Assembly (NCBI GenBank): GCA_028673005.1
Contig: CM054118.1
Location: forward strand, 9,562,082 to 9,626,081
Length of the DNA: 64,000 bases
Direction of reading: 5' to 3'
From: Tanypteryx hageni
Taxonomy: Eukaryota; Arthropoda; Insecta; Odonata; Petaluridae
Shown here: one piece after another, positions 35,447 through 49,259 of the stretch
How the letters are laid out: each line of letters begins with the position of its first letter
Position numbering within the stretch: the first letter of the stretch is position 1
Program-made: the position numbers and the translations under genes
Notes under the pieces: model-generated
What the model was told of the DNA's origin: nothing
Databases searched by the model: none
What the model saw: only the letters and a program-made list of their open reading frames with translations

Positions 35447-36667
35447 AGTCAATTAAGTTCTTTCATTGTAATTGCTGAACCACTAACCTCAATTATTAAC
35501 CAATCACTGAGTGATGGCATCTATCCTGAGCCTCTAAAATTAGCCAAAATTATCCCAATCTTCAAAAAGGGTTCACGAAATGATCCAGGAAGTTACAGAC
35601 TTATCCTCAATAGCCAAGGTGCTCGAAATTGTTATGTTCAAACAAATTTACCACCACTTTGAATTCTTTGACCTCTTCTCTCCTGCCCAATATGCATTCA
35701 GAGTTAGAAAGTCGACGACTAGTGCTGTAGAATCTCTTGTGACAACCATTCCAACTGCTTTTGAAAACAAGGAATATGCCAGTGTGACTCTTTGCGATCT
35801 TTCCAAAGCATTTGACTGTGTATCTCATGATATACTGCTACTTAAACTACATTATTATGGGATTAGAGGTAATGCACTCAAAATCATTGAGTCCTACCTC
35901 TTGAACCGATGTCAACTAGTCTATGTCAATGGCCAGCAATCTGAAATTTCCATGATTTAGTATGGGTTTCCTCAAGGCCCCGTTCTTGGGCCCCTTTTCT
36001 TTATCATAATGATCAATGACTTGGTATCTAGTGTTTCTGGAAAGTTCGTACTCTTCGCAGATGATACCACATTTGTTAACTGTTTCTGGCCATGCTGTTG
36101 CTATATCTATATCATCTTCAACCCTGACAGTTGCCAAGTCTTGGTTTGATGCTAATGAACTCTTTATAAATGTTGACAAGACTCAGAATATAATATTCTC
36201 TCTAAAGCATATCCCTAATATCCACATTTCTAATGATCCTGTGAAACTATTAGGTTTCGTACTTTACCCAAAATTATCTTGGGATAATGAAACTGCCTCG
36301 AGTGCTCTTTATGATAAGAAAGCTGAAATCATGTGTATCTAGATCCTATATTAGATGTGTGTACTTTGCATTTTTTCATTGTCACATTAACTATGGTATT
36401 TGTTTATGGGAAAATGCCTCAGCTGTAAATAAAGTCTTTCTGCTGCAAAAGAAAGCAGTACCATTGCTAACTGGTGCATCCTATAGAGAGCACTGTGGGC
36501 CTCTATTTGGTCGTACAGGTATCATGACTCTATATGGCTGTTATATTTATGCCAATCTCCGACATGTAAAACAAAATATTGGTAATTTTATAGTAAGGTC
36601 TGATGTGCATACCCATAGTACTAGATTTGGTACCAAACTGGATCTTCCACGAGTGAGACTTACTAAG
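35447..36667 (+). pseudogene. Jockey-type RT fragment, unit 7
   Basis: In-frame TAG at 35958-35960. Confidence 0.88.
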
Positions 36668-37353
36668 GCAAGACGTAAGGCTTTCCTTGATCGAGGATAC
36701 CCTGCCGACTTAGTCCACACCATCTCCACCCCCTCCAGACACCCACCCATCTTGAACTCACCCACGAAGACAGAAGTTCCTCTGACTCTCACTACAACCT
36801 TTCACCCGGGGCTGCACGAAGCCCTAAATAGCATCCCCGCGGCCGCCCATCCAATTCTCCTCAACATACCCACAACTATGCTACTCTTCCCTAAACCCCT
36901 ATGATATCCTTCTGCCGACCTAGGAATCTTGGCGACCTGCTATGGCGCAAGGAACTCCCCACCAGTCCTCCCCTTGTAACAGACCACTTTGTCTCACTTG
37001 CCCCATCTTAGATACTTCTTCCTCATTTACCAACCCTGTTACCCAAATCTCCTATCCAATCTTATCCTGCAGCACGTGTACCTCCAAAAACGTAATATAT
37101 CTTCTTATCTGTACTCACAACCACACCCATTAATATCTGCATGAACGGCCATCAGAATAGCATCTCTCTTAGGCACCCCCTTCCGGTGGCCGACCATGCG
37201 TTAACCTACTCCCTTCCCTTCAATAGCGGCTTCACAGTAAAAACCATTCGTGCTCTTCCAAGTAGTTTTCGCGCACCATAACCCTGTCAATGGTAACTTG
37301 CCCATATTGACATCTTCCGCTCCCTCTCCTTACCAGGTTTAAACCTTTGTTAA
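36668..37353 (+). pseudogene. PLE C-terminus with broken GIY-YIG, unit 7
   Basis: Val version of the GIY strand. Confidence 0.75.
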
Positions 37354-37564
37354 CACCCCCACTCCAATCACCCCTCTTTCCTTTCCCCTTCTCCCTCTTT
37401 TCCCGAACCCCTACCTCCAGTGTTATGCTTACTTTTAGTAACTGAAGAAGGGCATGTGGGGCCCAAAAGCTTCCAATTACTAGCCTTCCTCTATCGCTGT
37501 GGACGTCTACAACCATATGGTAAGTGTTCACTGGCTCCTTCCTATCCCTCTCAACCTCTCATTG

Positions 37565-37566
<2 letters not shown>

Positions 37567-37618
<52 letters not shown>
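37567..37618 (+). repeat. Microsatellite (TA)19(CA)7, unit 8
   Basis: TA run 37567-37604, CA run 37605-37618. Confidence 0.98.
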
Positions 37619-37619
<1 letters not shown>

Positions 37620-37890
37620 GGTGATTCATGAAGATATAGCATAACTTCAGGAGCTGATTTCTGAGGTCATTGTGAATACAAAATTTCATCTGAACAAGGG
37701 TCCAAATCTGAATAATTACAGAGATATGGCTGTTTAAATCTAAGAAAAAGACCAATTATGAGTGATATTGAATAAAAATAATAACAATACTTACAAATAC
37801 ATAGACATAACTGATCATGTGTTGATTTATTTATTTATTTTTATTTAGGAAAGTTAAAGTCTGTGTTTACAGATACGTACGCACATATGT

Positions 37891-38562
37891 TTAGAGTAGA
37901 TTCTCAAAAACACCACCTTCGACTTCAATGCATTTTGCTGCCCCTGCTTGAATTGCATGCACTGCTCGCCTTAGCTCATCATGGCTGTCTTTTATGCGAG
38001 CTGCAGCATTCAATATGCGATCAAGTAATGCATCCCATGTTTGCACTTTTGTGTGGTATACAAGATCTATCATCCACCCCCACAGGCAAAATTCTAAAGG
38101 GTTTAGGTCCGGTGGCCAATTTTGTGGACCACTGCGACTGATCCATCGCCCAGGGAACCAGTGATTGAGGTAAGTAACCACTGCATGGGAAAAATTAGGA
38201 GGTCCATCAGGTTGGAAGTGCATTTGACATCGTGTAGCCAAAGGTACATCTTCTAACAGTTGCGGCAATTCGTTTTGCAGAAATTGTAGATAGACCTGTC
38301 TAGTAAGACGACTCTCAAAAATAAATGGACCAATCAACTGATCATAGAGGATTCCACATTACACATTAACACTGAATCTGTGTTGAAAACTACTCTCCAC
38401 ATTGGCATGGGGATTAATTTCTGACCAAACATGGGAATTGTGTGCGTTGTTGACACCATCTCGGGTGAATTGAGCTTCATCACTGAACAGGATGTAACGA
38501 TGCAAAGATACAGAGCCGGCCACAAGCATGTGCGAGCAGTGCTGTTGCATTGGGCCCCGCAC
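37891..38562 (-). pseudogene. Mariner/Tc1-type transposase fragment, unit 8
   Basis: Internal TAA at 38361-38359; no copy-specific change seen. Confidence 0.85.
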
Positions 38563-38589
38563 TCAGCTGGGACAGATCATGCCGGTACC

Positions 38590-39359
38590 TTAGCGGCAAC
38601 AGAAAACGAAAGAAAAATGCGAGAAAAAAAGAAGTCGCAAAATTAAAAAATGCTATGTTAAAATATATTATGACAACAACCTCGAAGATAGGAACCATTG
38701 TAAAGGTATCGAAGGATGGAGAAGAAGAAAACAATGAAAATGAAGAAAAAATCGAGAACAACCGAACAAGATCTAAAAGTACAACCATCAAAAACAGGCG
38801 AAGATGAAGCTACTGCAGTCGATGTTGATGTAAATATCGAGGATACTTCAGATCAAAATCTGGCGGAAAAACACAAAGAGAAATCTACAATCGAGGGTAC
38901 AGGAAAACAAGTTCAACAATGAACTTCATTACTGATAATAGTCCAACAACAACAAGAATCCAATAAAAATTTTAATGTTGAAGATCAAGCAACCTGGCCA
39001 AAAAATTTAACCGATGGAATGAGAACATTAATAATTAAAAATGGTCCCATTCAAGTAAAATCTAAGAATTTTCTCAGAGACACCCATGGAAGATACTGTT
39101 CCAACTATTATTATAATAAGAAATTGCCGAATGGGGAAAATCAGCAAAGAAGATGGTTGACATATTGGAGTAGTACGAATAGTGTATGGTGTTTGCTTGT
39201 AAACTGTTCTCAAATTCAGAATCCGCCTTATGCAATCAGGGTTTCACAGATTGGCTCCATTTAAGTACAAGAATTCCTGAACATGTTAGAACATCGCCTC
39301 ATAGACGTGGGGCCCTGGACGACTGCCCACCCAGCCCACCCCCCTTCAGGCGGCTCTGA
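38590..39359 (+). pseudogene. hAT/ZMYM-like zf-TTF fragment, unit 8
   Basis: No copy-specific change noticed. Confidence 0.67.
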
Positions 39360-40198
39360 GCCAGATACACTTGAGATTTTATTCAGACTTCTTTCGGACA
39401 TTCATTTTGACCCATGTTATTTTGTGATGATCGTAAAAACCTCAATTCTGCTTATTGTTTCTCTTAGCTATTCATCTGGTTCAACATAAAGGTTTAGGAA
39501 AGAAAGGCAATGTAGACAATGGAGAAATACTTGAGAAAAGAAATGGTTGAAGCGCTTGTTTCCTCATGTGTGAGAGTATGGATGACTCGAGATGGATATA
39601 CCGTAAACGTTACGTGATGTTTCTGGTATATCCACCGTGATGTCATCACGTAACCACTTAACCTAAGCGAAAGATGTGAGTTCATTAGGCATCTGCTGTA
39701 TCGCTAGTAAATCAAAGCATAAAAACATAACGTCAAATACAGAGAGCATGGAAGGAAATAGTACGTCTCTTATGATCTGATCCTCAGTCCCAAAAGGAAC
39801 GTCGGTCTCTATGGAAGTGTAGAAAGAAGATTTGCTGAGACTATTTCCTTGTTTTATTATTTGGTGTATAAATATAAGAGCGAAACCGCAAGTTGCAAAA
39901 GATAGTGTAGGATTATAATGTGGTTTTTGAGTGAGGGGTGATCCTGTTCATCCAGCAACAGCAGAGATAATATTGTTTCTTCAAATCAACAAGTTGTTGG
40001 CTGCAGGAAGGAAATCTATTTTGGTTAGTAAATAATAACATAATTTATCGTGTTGTTTCTTGATGTTTGCTAAAAGCTTATGCAGTGACTTGTATGTTGA
40101 GTGAAATGTCTTTGATTTTTAATTAAAATATAAATTTTTGTGGCCATTATTTTTATGATTTTTAAGTGGAGCTCTAAAACAAATTAAATTATTTTTGA

Positions 40199-40360
40199 TT
40201 TGAGTTTGATACTAGTGTTGCATCAACATCTGCAGAAGTGGTTGCCATTGGTGAAGAACCTAGTGCATTCACCAATTATAGTGATCCTAGTGAGTGGATT
40301 TTTCTTTTGATTCATAATCAATTGAATGATATTGTTAAAAAAATTCTAATCGCATCTTAA
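40199..40360 (+). pseudogene. Possible ZMYM/hAT-like short fragment, unit 8
   Basis: SDPSEW-containing stretch; no change noticed. Confidence 0.32.
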
Positions 40361-40385
40361 GAGAAAATTATAGCTTTCTTCTTTT

Positions 40386-40452
40386 CCTGGTTTCGAACCC
40401 TAGACTACTGTGTGGTAGGTCAGCGCTCTAACCACTAGATCACTGCTACCCC
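40386..40452 (-). ncRNA. tRNA-derived segment, unit 8
   Basis: Intact B box. Confidence 0.5.
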
Positions 40453-40772
40453 GACATCAAAAACTCAACCTCGATAAATAAATAATTAAAAATTTATTTG
40501 CATGTTTTCCTAATTAAAATAAAAAATATTTAAATTTTAAGTCGAGGGCCTTGCAAATTCTATTCACCTAGGGTCCTCGTACTCTCTAAGTCTGCCTCTG
40601 GGTATGTATTTTGTAACAAAATTAATCCTTTGCACCTCCCAAGGTGAATTTCTGGTTGTGCCTCTGGTACCATACACCCAAAAGTTTTTTTGATTTAATT
40701 TTCAGTTTCTCTATCATATCCTTCCTTTTTGATCCTTAAAAAATATTTTTGGAATGATAGGAATAATTTATC

Positions 40773-41993
40773 AGTCAATTAAGTTCTTTCATTGTAATTG
40801 CTGAACCACTAACCTCAATTATTAACCAATCACTGAGTGATGGCATCTATCCTGAGCCTCTAAAATTAGCCAAAATTATCCCAATCTTCAAAAAGGGTTC
40901 ACGAAATGATCCAGGAAGTTACAGACTTATCCTCAATAGCCAAGGTGCTCGAAATTGTTATGTTCAAACAAATTTACCACCACTTTGAATTCTTTGACCT
41001 CTTCTCTCCTGCCCAATATGCATTCAGAGTTAGAAAGTCGACGACTAGTGCTGTAGAATCTCTTGTGACAACCATTCCAACTGCTTTTGAAAACAAGGAA
41101 TATGCCAGTGTGACTCTTTGCGATCTTTCCAAAGCATTTGACTGTGTATCTCATGATATACTGCTACTTAAACTACATTATTATGGGATTAGAGGTAATG
41201 CACTCAAAATCATTGAGTCCTACCTCTTGAACCGATGTCAACTAGTCTATGTCAATGGCCAGCAATCTGAAATTTCCATGATTTAGTATGGGTTTCCTCA
41301 AGGCCCCGTTCTTGGGCCCCTTTTCTTTATCATAATGATCAATGACTTGGTATCTAGTGTTTCTGGAAAGTTCGTACTCTTCGCAGATGATACCACATTT
41401 GTTAACTGTTTCTGGCCATGCTGTTGCTATATCTATATCATCTTCAACCCTGACAGTTGCCAAGTCTTGGTTTGATGCTAATGAACTCTTTATAAATGTT
41501 GACAAGACTCAGAATATAATATTCTCTCTAAAGCATATCCCTAATATCCACATTTCTAATGATCCTGTGAAACTATTAGGTTTCGTACTTTACCCAAAAT
41601 TATCTTGGGATAATGAAACTGCCTCGAGTGCTCTTTATGATAAGAAAGCTGAAATCATGTGTATCTAGATCCTATATTAGATGTGTGTACTTTGCATTTT
41701 TTCATTGTCACATTAACTATGGTATTTGTTTATGGGAAAATGCCTCAGCTGTAAATAAAGTCTTTCTGCTGCAAAAGAAAGCAGTACCATTGCTAACTGG
41801 TGCATCCTATAGAGAGCACTGTGGGCCTCTATTTGGTCGTACAGGTATCATGACTCTATATGGCTGTTATATTTATGCCAATCTCCGACATGTAAAACAA
41901 AATATTGGTAATTTTATAGTAAGGTCTGATGTGCATACCCATAGTACTAGATTTGGTACCAAACTGGATCTTCCACGAGTGAGACTTACTAAG
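40773..41993 (+). pseudogene. Jockey-type RT fragment, unit 8
   Basis: In-frame TAG at 41284-41286. Confidence 0.88.
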
Positions 41994-42679
41994 GCAAGAC
42001 GTAAGGCTTTCCTTGATCGAGGATACCCTGCCGACTTAGTCCACACCATCTCCACCCCCTCCAGACACCCACCCATCTTGAACTCACCCACGAAGACAGA
42101 AGTTCCTCTGACTCTCACTACAACCTTTCACCCGGGGCTGCACGAAGCCCTAAATAGCATCCCCGCGGCCGCCCATCCAATTCTCCTCAACATACCCACA
42201 ACTATGCTACTCTTCCCTAAACCCCTATGATATCCTTCTGCCGACCTAGGAATCTTGGCGACCTGCTATGGCGCAAGGAACTCCCCACCAGTCCTCCCCT
42301 TGTAACAGACCACTTTGTCTCACTTGCCCCATCTTAGATACTTCTTCCTCATTTACCAACCCTGTTACCCAAATCTCCTATCCAATCTTATCCTGCAGCA
42401 CGTGTACCTCCAAAAACATAATATATCTTCTTATCTGTACTCACAACCACACCCATTAATATCTGCATGAACGGCCATCAGAATAGCATCTCTCTTAGGC
42501 ACCCCCTTCCGGTGGCCGACCATGCGTTAACCTACTCCCTTCCCTTCAATAGCGGCTTCACAGTAAAAACCATTCGTGCTCTTCCAAGTAGTTTTCGCGC
42601 ACCATAACCCTGTCAATGGTAACTTGCCCATATTGACATCTTCCGCTCCCTCTCCTTACCAGGTTTAAACCTTTGTTAA
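41994..42679 (+). pseudogene. PLE C-terminus with broken GIY-YIG, unit 8
   Basis: Ile version of the GIY strand (A at 42418). Confidence 0.75.
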
Positions 42680-42890
42680 CACCCCCACTCCAATCACCCC
42701 TCTTTCCTTTCCCCTTCTCCCTCTTTTCCCGAACCCCTACCTCCAGTGTTATGCTTACTTTTAGTAACTGAAGAAGGGCATGTGGGGCCCAAAAGCTTCC
42801 AATTACTAGCCTTCCTCTATCGCTGTGGACGTCTACAACCATATGGTAAGTGTTCACTGGCTCCTTCCTATCCCTCTCAACCTCTCATTG

Positions 42891-42892
<2 letters not shown>

Positions 42893-42956
<64 letters not shown>
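42893..42956 (+). repeat. Microsatellite (TA)25(CA)7, unit 9
   Basis: TA run 42893-42942, CA run 42943-42956. Confidence 0.98.
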
Positions 42957-42957
<1 letters not shown>

Positions 42958-43228
42958 GGTGATTCATGAAGATATAGCATAACTTCAGGAGCTGATTTCT
43001 GAGGTCATTGTGAATACAAAATTTCATCTGAACAAGGGTCCAAATCTGAATAATTACAGAGATATGGCTGTTTAAATCTAAGAAAAAGACCAATTATGAG
43101 TGATATTGAATAAAAATAATAACAATACTTACAAATACATAGACATAACTGATCATGTGTTGATTTATTTATTTATTTTTATTTAGGAAAGTTAAAGTCT
43201 GTGTTTACAGATACGTACGCACATATGT

Positions 43229-43900
43229 TTAGAGTAGATTCTCAAAAACACCACCTTCGACTTCAATGCATTTTGCTGCCCCTGCTTGAATTGCATGCAC
43301 TGCTCGCCTTAGCTCATCATGGCTGTCTTTTATGCGAGCTGCAGCATTCAATATGCGATCAAGTAATGCATCCCATGTTTGCACTTTTGTGTGGTATACA
43401 AGATCTATCATCCACCCCCACAGGCAAAATTCTAAAGGGTTTAGGTCCGGTGGCCAATTTTGTGGACCACTGCGACTGATCCATCGCCCAGGGAACCAGT
43501 GATTGAGGTAAGTAACCACTGCATGGGAAAAATTAGGAGGTCCATCAGGTTGGAAGTGCATTTGACATCGTGTAGCCAAAGGTACATCTTCTAACAGTTG
43601 CGGCAATTCGTTTTGCAGAAATTGTAGATAGACCTGTCTAGTAAGACGACTCTCAAAAATAAATGGACCAATCAACTGATCATAGAGGATTCCACATTAC
43701 ACATTAACACTGAATCTGTGTTGAAAACTACTCTCCACATTGGCATGGGGATTAATTTCTGACCAAACATGGGAATTGTGTGCGTTGTTGACACCATCTC
43801 GGGTGAATTGAGCTTCATCACTGAACAGGATGTAACGATGCAAAGATACAGAGCCGGCCACAAGCATGTGCGAGCAGTGCTGTTGCATTGGGCCCCGCAC
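43229..43900 (-). pseudogene. Mariner/Tc1-type transposase fragment, unit 9
   Basis: Internal TAA at 43699-43697. Confidence 0.85.
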
Positions 43901-43927
43901 TCAGCTGGGACAGATCATGCCGGTACC

Positions 43928-44697
43928 TTAGCGGCAACAGAAAACGAAAGAAAAATGCGAGAAAAAAAGAAGTCGCAAAATTAAAAAATGCTATGTTAAA
44001 ATATATTATGACAACAACCTCGAAGATAGGAACCATTGTAAAGGTATCGAAGGATGGAGAAGAAGAAAACAATGAAAATGAAGAAAAAATCGAGAACAAC
44101 CGAACAAGATCTAAAAGTACAACCATCAAAAACAGGCGAAGATGAAGCTACTGCAGTCGATGTTGATGTAAATATCGAGGATACTTCAGATCAAAATCTG
44201 GCGGAAAAACACAAAGAGAAATCTACAATCGAGGGTACAGGAAAACAAGTTCAACAATGAACTTCATTACTGATAATAGTCCAACAACAACAAGAATCCA
44301 ATAAAAATTTTAATGTTGAAGATCAAGCAACCTGGCCAAAAAATTTAACCGATGGAATGAGAACATTAATAATTAAAAATGGTCCCATTCAAGTAAAATC
44401 TAAGAATTTTCTCAGAGACACCCATGGAAGATACTGTTCCAACTATTATTATAATAAGAAATTGCCGAATGGGGAAAATCAGCAAAGAAGATGGTTGACA
44501 TATTGGAGTAGTACGAATAGTGTATGGTGTTTGCTTGTAAACTGTTCTCAAATTCAGAATCCGCCTTATGCAATCAGGGTTTCACAGATTGGCTCCATTT
44601 AAGTACAAGAATTCCTGAACATGTTAGAACATCGCCTCATAGACGTGGGGCCCTGGACGACTGCCCACCCAGCCCACCCCCCTTCAGGCGGCTCTGA
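43928..44697 (+). pseudogene. hAT/ZMYM-like zf-TTF fragment, unit 9
   Basis: No copy-specific change noticed. Confidence 0.67.
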
Positions 44698-45536
44698 GCC
44701 AGATACACTTGAGATTTTATTCAGACTTCTTTCGGACATTCATTTTGACCCATGTTATTTTGTGATGATCGTAAAAACCTCAATTCTGCTTATTGTTTCT
44801 CTTAGCTATTCATCTGGTTCAACATAAAGGTTTAGGAAAGAAAGGCAATGTAGACAATGGAGAAATACTTGAGAAAAGAAATGGTTGAAGCGCTTGTTTC
44901 CTCATGTGTGAGAGTATGGATGACTCGAGATGGATATACCGTAAACGTTACGTGATGTTTCTGGTATATCCACCGTGATGTCATCACGTAACCACTTAAC
45001 CTAAGCGAAAGATGTGAGTTCATTAGGCATCTGCTGTATCGCTAGTAAATCAAAGCATAAAAACATAACGTCAAATACAGAGAGCATGGAAGGAAATAGT
45101 ACGTCTCTTATGATCTGATCCTCAGTCCCAAAAGGAACGTCGGTCTCTATGGAAGTGTAGAAAGAAGATTTGCTGAGACTATTTCCTTGTTTTATTATTT
45201 GGTGTATAAATATAAGAGCGAAACCGCAAGTTGCAAAAGATAGTGTAGGATTATAATGTGGTTTTTGAGTGAGGGGTGATCCTGTTCATCCAGCAACAGC
45301 AGAGATAATATTGTTTCTTCAAATCAACAAGTTGTTGGCTGCAGGAAGGAAATCTATTTTGGTTAGTAAATAATAACATAATTTATCGTGTTGTTTCTTG
45401 ATGTTTGCTAAAAGCTTATGCAGTGACTTGTATGTTGAGTGAAATGTCTTTGATTTTTAATTAAAATATAAATTTTTGTGGCCATTATTTTTATGATTTT
45501 TAAGTGGAGCTCTAAAACAAATTAAATTATTTTTGA

Positions 45537-45698
45537 TTTGAGTTTGATACTAGTGTTGCATCAACATCTGCAGAAGTGGTTGCCATTGGTGAAGAACCTA
45601 GTGCATTCACCAATTATAGTGATCCTAGTGAGTGGATTTTTCTTTTGATTCATAATCAATTGAATGATATTGTTAAAAAAATTCTAATCGCATCTTAA
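45537..45698 (+). pseudogene. Possible ZMYM/hAT-like short fragment, unit 9
   Basis: SDPSEW-containing stretch; no change noticed. Confidence 0.32.
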
Positions 45699-45723
45699 GA
45701 GAAAATTATAGCTTTCTTCTTTT

Positions 45724-45790
45724 CCTGGTTTCGAACCCTAGACTACTGTGTGGTAGGTCAGCGCTCTAACCACTAGATCACTGCTACCCC
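45724..45790 (-). ncRNA. tRNA-derived segment, unit 9
   Basis: Intact B box. Confidence 0.5.
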
Positions 45791-46110
45791 GACATCAAAA
45801 ACTCAACCTCGATAAATAAATAATTAAAAATTTATTTGCATGTTTTCCTAATTAAAATAAAAAATATTTAAATTTTAAGTCGAGGGCCTTGCAAATTCTA
45901 TTCACCTAGGGTCCTCGTACTCTCTAAGTCTGCCTCTGGGTATGTATTTTGTAACAAAATTAATCCTTTGCACCTCCCAAGGTGAATTTCTGGTTGTGCC
46001 TCTGGTACCATACACCCAAAAGTTTTTTTGATTTAATTTTCAGTTTCTCTATCATATCCTTCCTTTTTGATCCTTAAAAAATATTTTTGGAATGATAGGA
46101 ATAATTTATC

Positions 46111-47331
46111 AGTCAATTAAGTTCTTTCATTGTAATTGCTGAACCACTAACCTCAATTATTAACCAATCACTGAGTGATGGCATCTATCCTGAGCCTCTA
46201 AAATTAGCCAAAATTATCCCAATCTTCAAAAAGGGTTCACGAAATGATCCAGGAAGTTACAGACTTATCCTCAATAGCCAAGGTGCTCGAAATTGTTATG
46301 TTCAAACAAATTTACCACCACTTTGAATTCTTTGACCTCTTCTCTCCTGCCCAATATGCATTCAGAGTTAGAAAGTCGACGACTAGTGCTGTAGAATCTC
46401 TTGTGACAACCATTCCAACTGCTTTTGAAAACAAGGAATATGCCAGTGTGACTCTTTGCGATCTTTCCAAAGCATTTGACTGTGTATCTCATGATATACT
46501 GCTACTTAAACTACATTATTATGGGATTAGAGGTAATGCACTCAAAATCATTGAGTCCTACCTCTTGAACCGATGTCAACTAGTCTATGTCAATGGCCAG
46601 CAATCTGAAATTTCCATGATTTAGTATGGGTTTCCTCAAGGCCCCGTTCTTGGGCCCCTTTTCTTTATCATAATGATCAATGACTTGGTATCTAGTGTTT
46701 CTGGAAAGTTCGTACTCTTCGCAGATGATACCACATTTGTTAACTGTTTCTGGCCATGCTGTTGCTATATCTATATCATCTTCAACCCTGACAGTTGCCA
46801 AGTCTTGGTTTGATGCTAATGAACTCTTTATAAATGTTGACAAGACTCAGAATATAATATTCTCTCTAAAGCATATCCCTAATATCCACATTTCTAATGA
46901 TCCTGTGAAACTATTAGGTTTCGTACTTTACCCAAAATTATCTTGGGATAATGAAACTGCCTCGAGTGCTCTTTATGATAAGAAAGCTGAAATCATGTGT
47001 ATCTAGATCCTATATTAGATGTGTGTACTTTGCATTTTTTCATTGTCACATTAACTATGGTATTTGTTTATGGGAAAATGCCTCAGCTGTAAATAAAGTC
47101 TTTCTGCTGCAAAAGAAAGCAGTACCATTGCTAACTGGTGCATCCTATAGAGAGCACTGTGGGCCTCTATTTGGTCGTACAGGTATCATGACTCTATATG
47201 GCTGTTATATTTATGCCAATCTCCGACATGTAAAACAAAATATTGGTAATTTTATAGTAAGGTCTGATGTGCATACCCATAGTACTAGATTTGGTACCAA
47301 ACTGGATCTTCCACGAGTGAGACTTACTAAG
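46111..47331 (+). pseudogene. Jockey-type RT fragment, unit 9
   Basis: In-frame TAG at 46622-46624. Confidence 0.88.
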
Positions 47332-48017
47332 GCAAGACGTAAGGCTTTCCTTGATCGAGGATACCCTGCCGACTTAGTCCACACCATCTCCACCCCCTCC
47401 AGACACCCACCCATCTTGAACTCACCCACGAAGACAGAAGTTCCTCTGACTCTCACTACAACCTTTCACCCGGGGCTGCACGAAGCCCTAAATAGCATCC
47501 CCGCGGCCGCCCATCCAATTCTCCTCAACATACCCACAACTATGCTACTCTTCCCTAAACCCCTATGATATCCTTCTGCCGACCTAGGAATCTTGGCGAC
47601 CTGCTATGGCGCAAGGAACTCCCCACCAGTCCTCCCCTTGTAACAGACCACTTTGTCTCACTTGCCCCATCTTAGATACTTCTTCCTCATTTACCAACCC
47701 TGTTACCCAAATCTCCTATCCAATCTTATCCTGCAGCACGTGTACCTCCAAAAACATAATATATCTTCTTATCTGTACTCACAACCACACCCATTAATAT
47801 CTGCATGAACGGCCATCAGAATAGCATCTCTCTTAGGCACCCCCTTCCGGTGGCCGACCATGCGTTAACCTACTCCCTTCCCTTCAATAGCGGCTTCACA
47901 GTAAAAACCATTCGTGCTCTTCCAAGTAGTTTTCGCGCACCATAACCCTGTCAATGGTAACTTGCCCATATTGACATCTTCCGCTCCCTCTCCTTACCAG
48001 GTTTAAACCTTTGTTAA
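47332..48017 (+). pseudogene. PLE C-terminus with broken GIY-YIG, unit 9
   Basis: Ile version of the GIY strand (A at 47756). Confidence 0.75.
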
Positions 48018-48228
48018 CACCCCCACTCCAATCACCCCTCTTTCCTTTCCCCTTCTCCCTCTTTTCCCGAACCCCTACCTCCAGTGTTATGCTTACTTTT
48101 AGTAACTGAAGAAGGGCATGTGGGGCCCAAAAGCTTCCAATTACTAGCCTTCCTCTATCGCTGTGGACGTCTACAACCATATGGTAAGTGTTCACTGGCT
48201 CCTTCCTATCCCTCTCAACCTCTCATTG

Positions 48229-48230
<2 letters not shown>

Positions 48231-48288
<58 letters not shown>
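48231..48288 (+). repeat. Microsatellite (TA)22(CA)7, unit 10
   Basis: TA run 48231-48274, CA run 48275-48288. Confidence 0.98.
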
Positions 48289-48289
<1 letters not shown>

Positions 48290-48560
48290 GGTGATTCATG
48301 AAGATATAGCATAACTTCAGGAGCTGATTTCTGAGGTCATTGTGAATACAAAATTTCATCTGAACAAGGGTCCAAATCTGAATAATTACAGAGATATGGC
48401 TGTTTAAATCTAAGAAAAAGACCAATTATGAGTGATATTGAATAAAAATAATAACAATACTTACAAATACATAGACATAACTGATCATGTGTTGATTTAT
48501 TTATTTATTTTTATTTAGGAAAGTTAAAGTCTGTGTTTACAGATACGTACGCACATATGT

Positions 48561-49232
48561 TTAGAGTAGATTCTCAAAAACACCACCTTCGACTTCAATG
48601 CATTTTGCTGCCCCTGCTTGAATTGCATGCACTGCTCGCCTTAGCTCATCATGGCTGTCTTTTATGCGAGCTGCAGCATTCAATATGCGATCAAGTAATG
48701 CATCCCATGTTTGCACTTTTGTGTGGTATACAAGATCTATCATCCACCCCCACAGGCAAAATTCTAAAGGGTTTAGGTCCGGTGGCCAATTTTGTGGACC
48801 ACTGCGACTGATCCATCGCCCAGGGAACCAGTGATTGAGGTAAGTAACCACTGCATGGGAAAAATTAGGAGGTCCATCAGGTTGGAAGTGCATTTGACAT
48901 CGTGTAGTCAAAGGTACATCTTCTAACAGTTGCGGCAATTCGTTTTGCAGAAATTGTAGATAGACCTGTCTAGTAAGACGACTCTCAAAAATAAATGGAC
49001 CAATCAACTGATCATAGAGGATTCCACATTACACATTAACACTGAATCTGTGTTGAAAACTACTCTCCACATTGGCATGGGGATTAATTTCTGACCAAAC
49101 ATGGGAATTGTGTGCGTTGTTGACACCATCTCGGGTGAATTGAGCTTCATCACTGAACAGGATGTAACGATGCAAAGATACAGAGCCGGCCACAAGCATG
49201 TGCGAGCAGTGCTGTTGCATTGGGCCCCGCAC
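48561..49232 (-). pseudogene. Mariner/Tc1-type transposase fragment, unit 10
   Basis: T at 48908 gives the Thr variant (PLTTRC), otherwise only in unit 5. Internal TAA at 49031-49029. Confidence 0.85.
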
Positions 49233-49259
49233 TCAGCTGGGACAGATCATGCCGGTACC

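Larger units (their letters stand above)
31991..37306 (+). repeat. Tandem unit 7 (5316 bp)
   Basis: Microsatellite (TA)14(CA)7. A at 32075 is the last of the unit 4-7 block, T at 33069 is shared with unit 6, and T at 33494 is shared with unit 2. Private A at 35253. Confidence 0.97.
37307..42632 (+). repeat. Tandem unit 8 (5326 bp)
   Basis: Microsatellite (TA)19(CA)7. A at 42418 starts a run of three consecutive units (8 to 10) with the CpG-loss variant in the PLE region. Confidence 0.97.
42633..47970 (+). repeat. Tandem unit 9 (5338 bp)
   Basis: Microsatellite (TA)25(CA)7. A at 47756 is shared with units 2, 8, 10 and 12. No private substitution was noticed. Confidence 0.97.
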
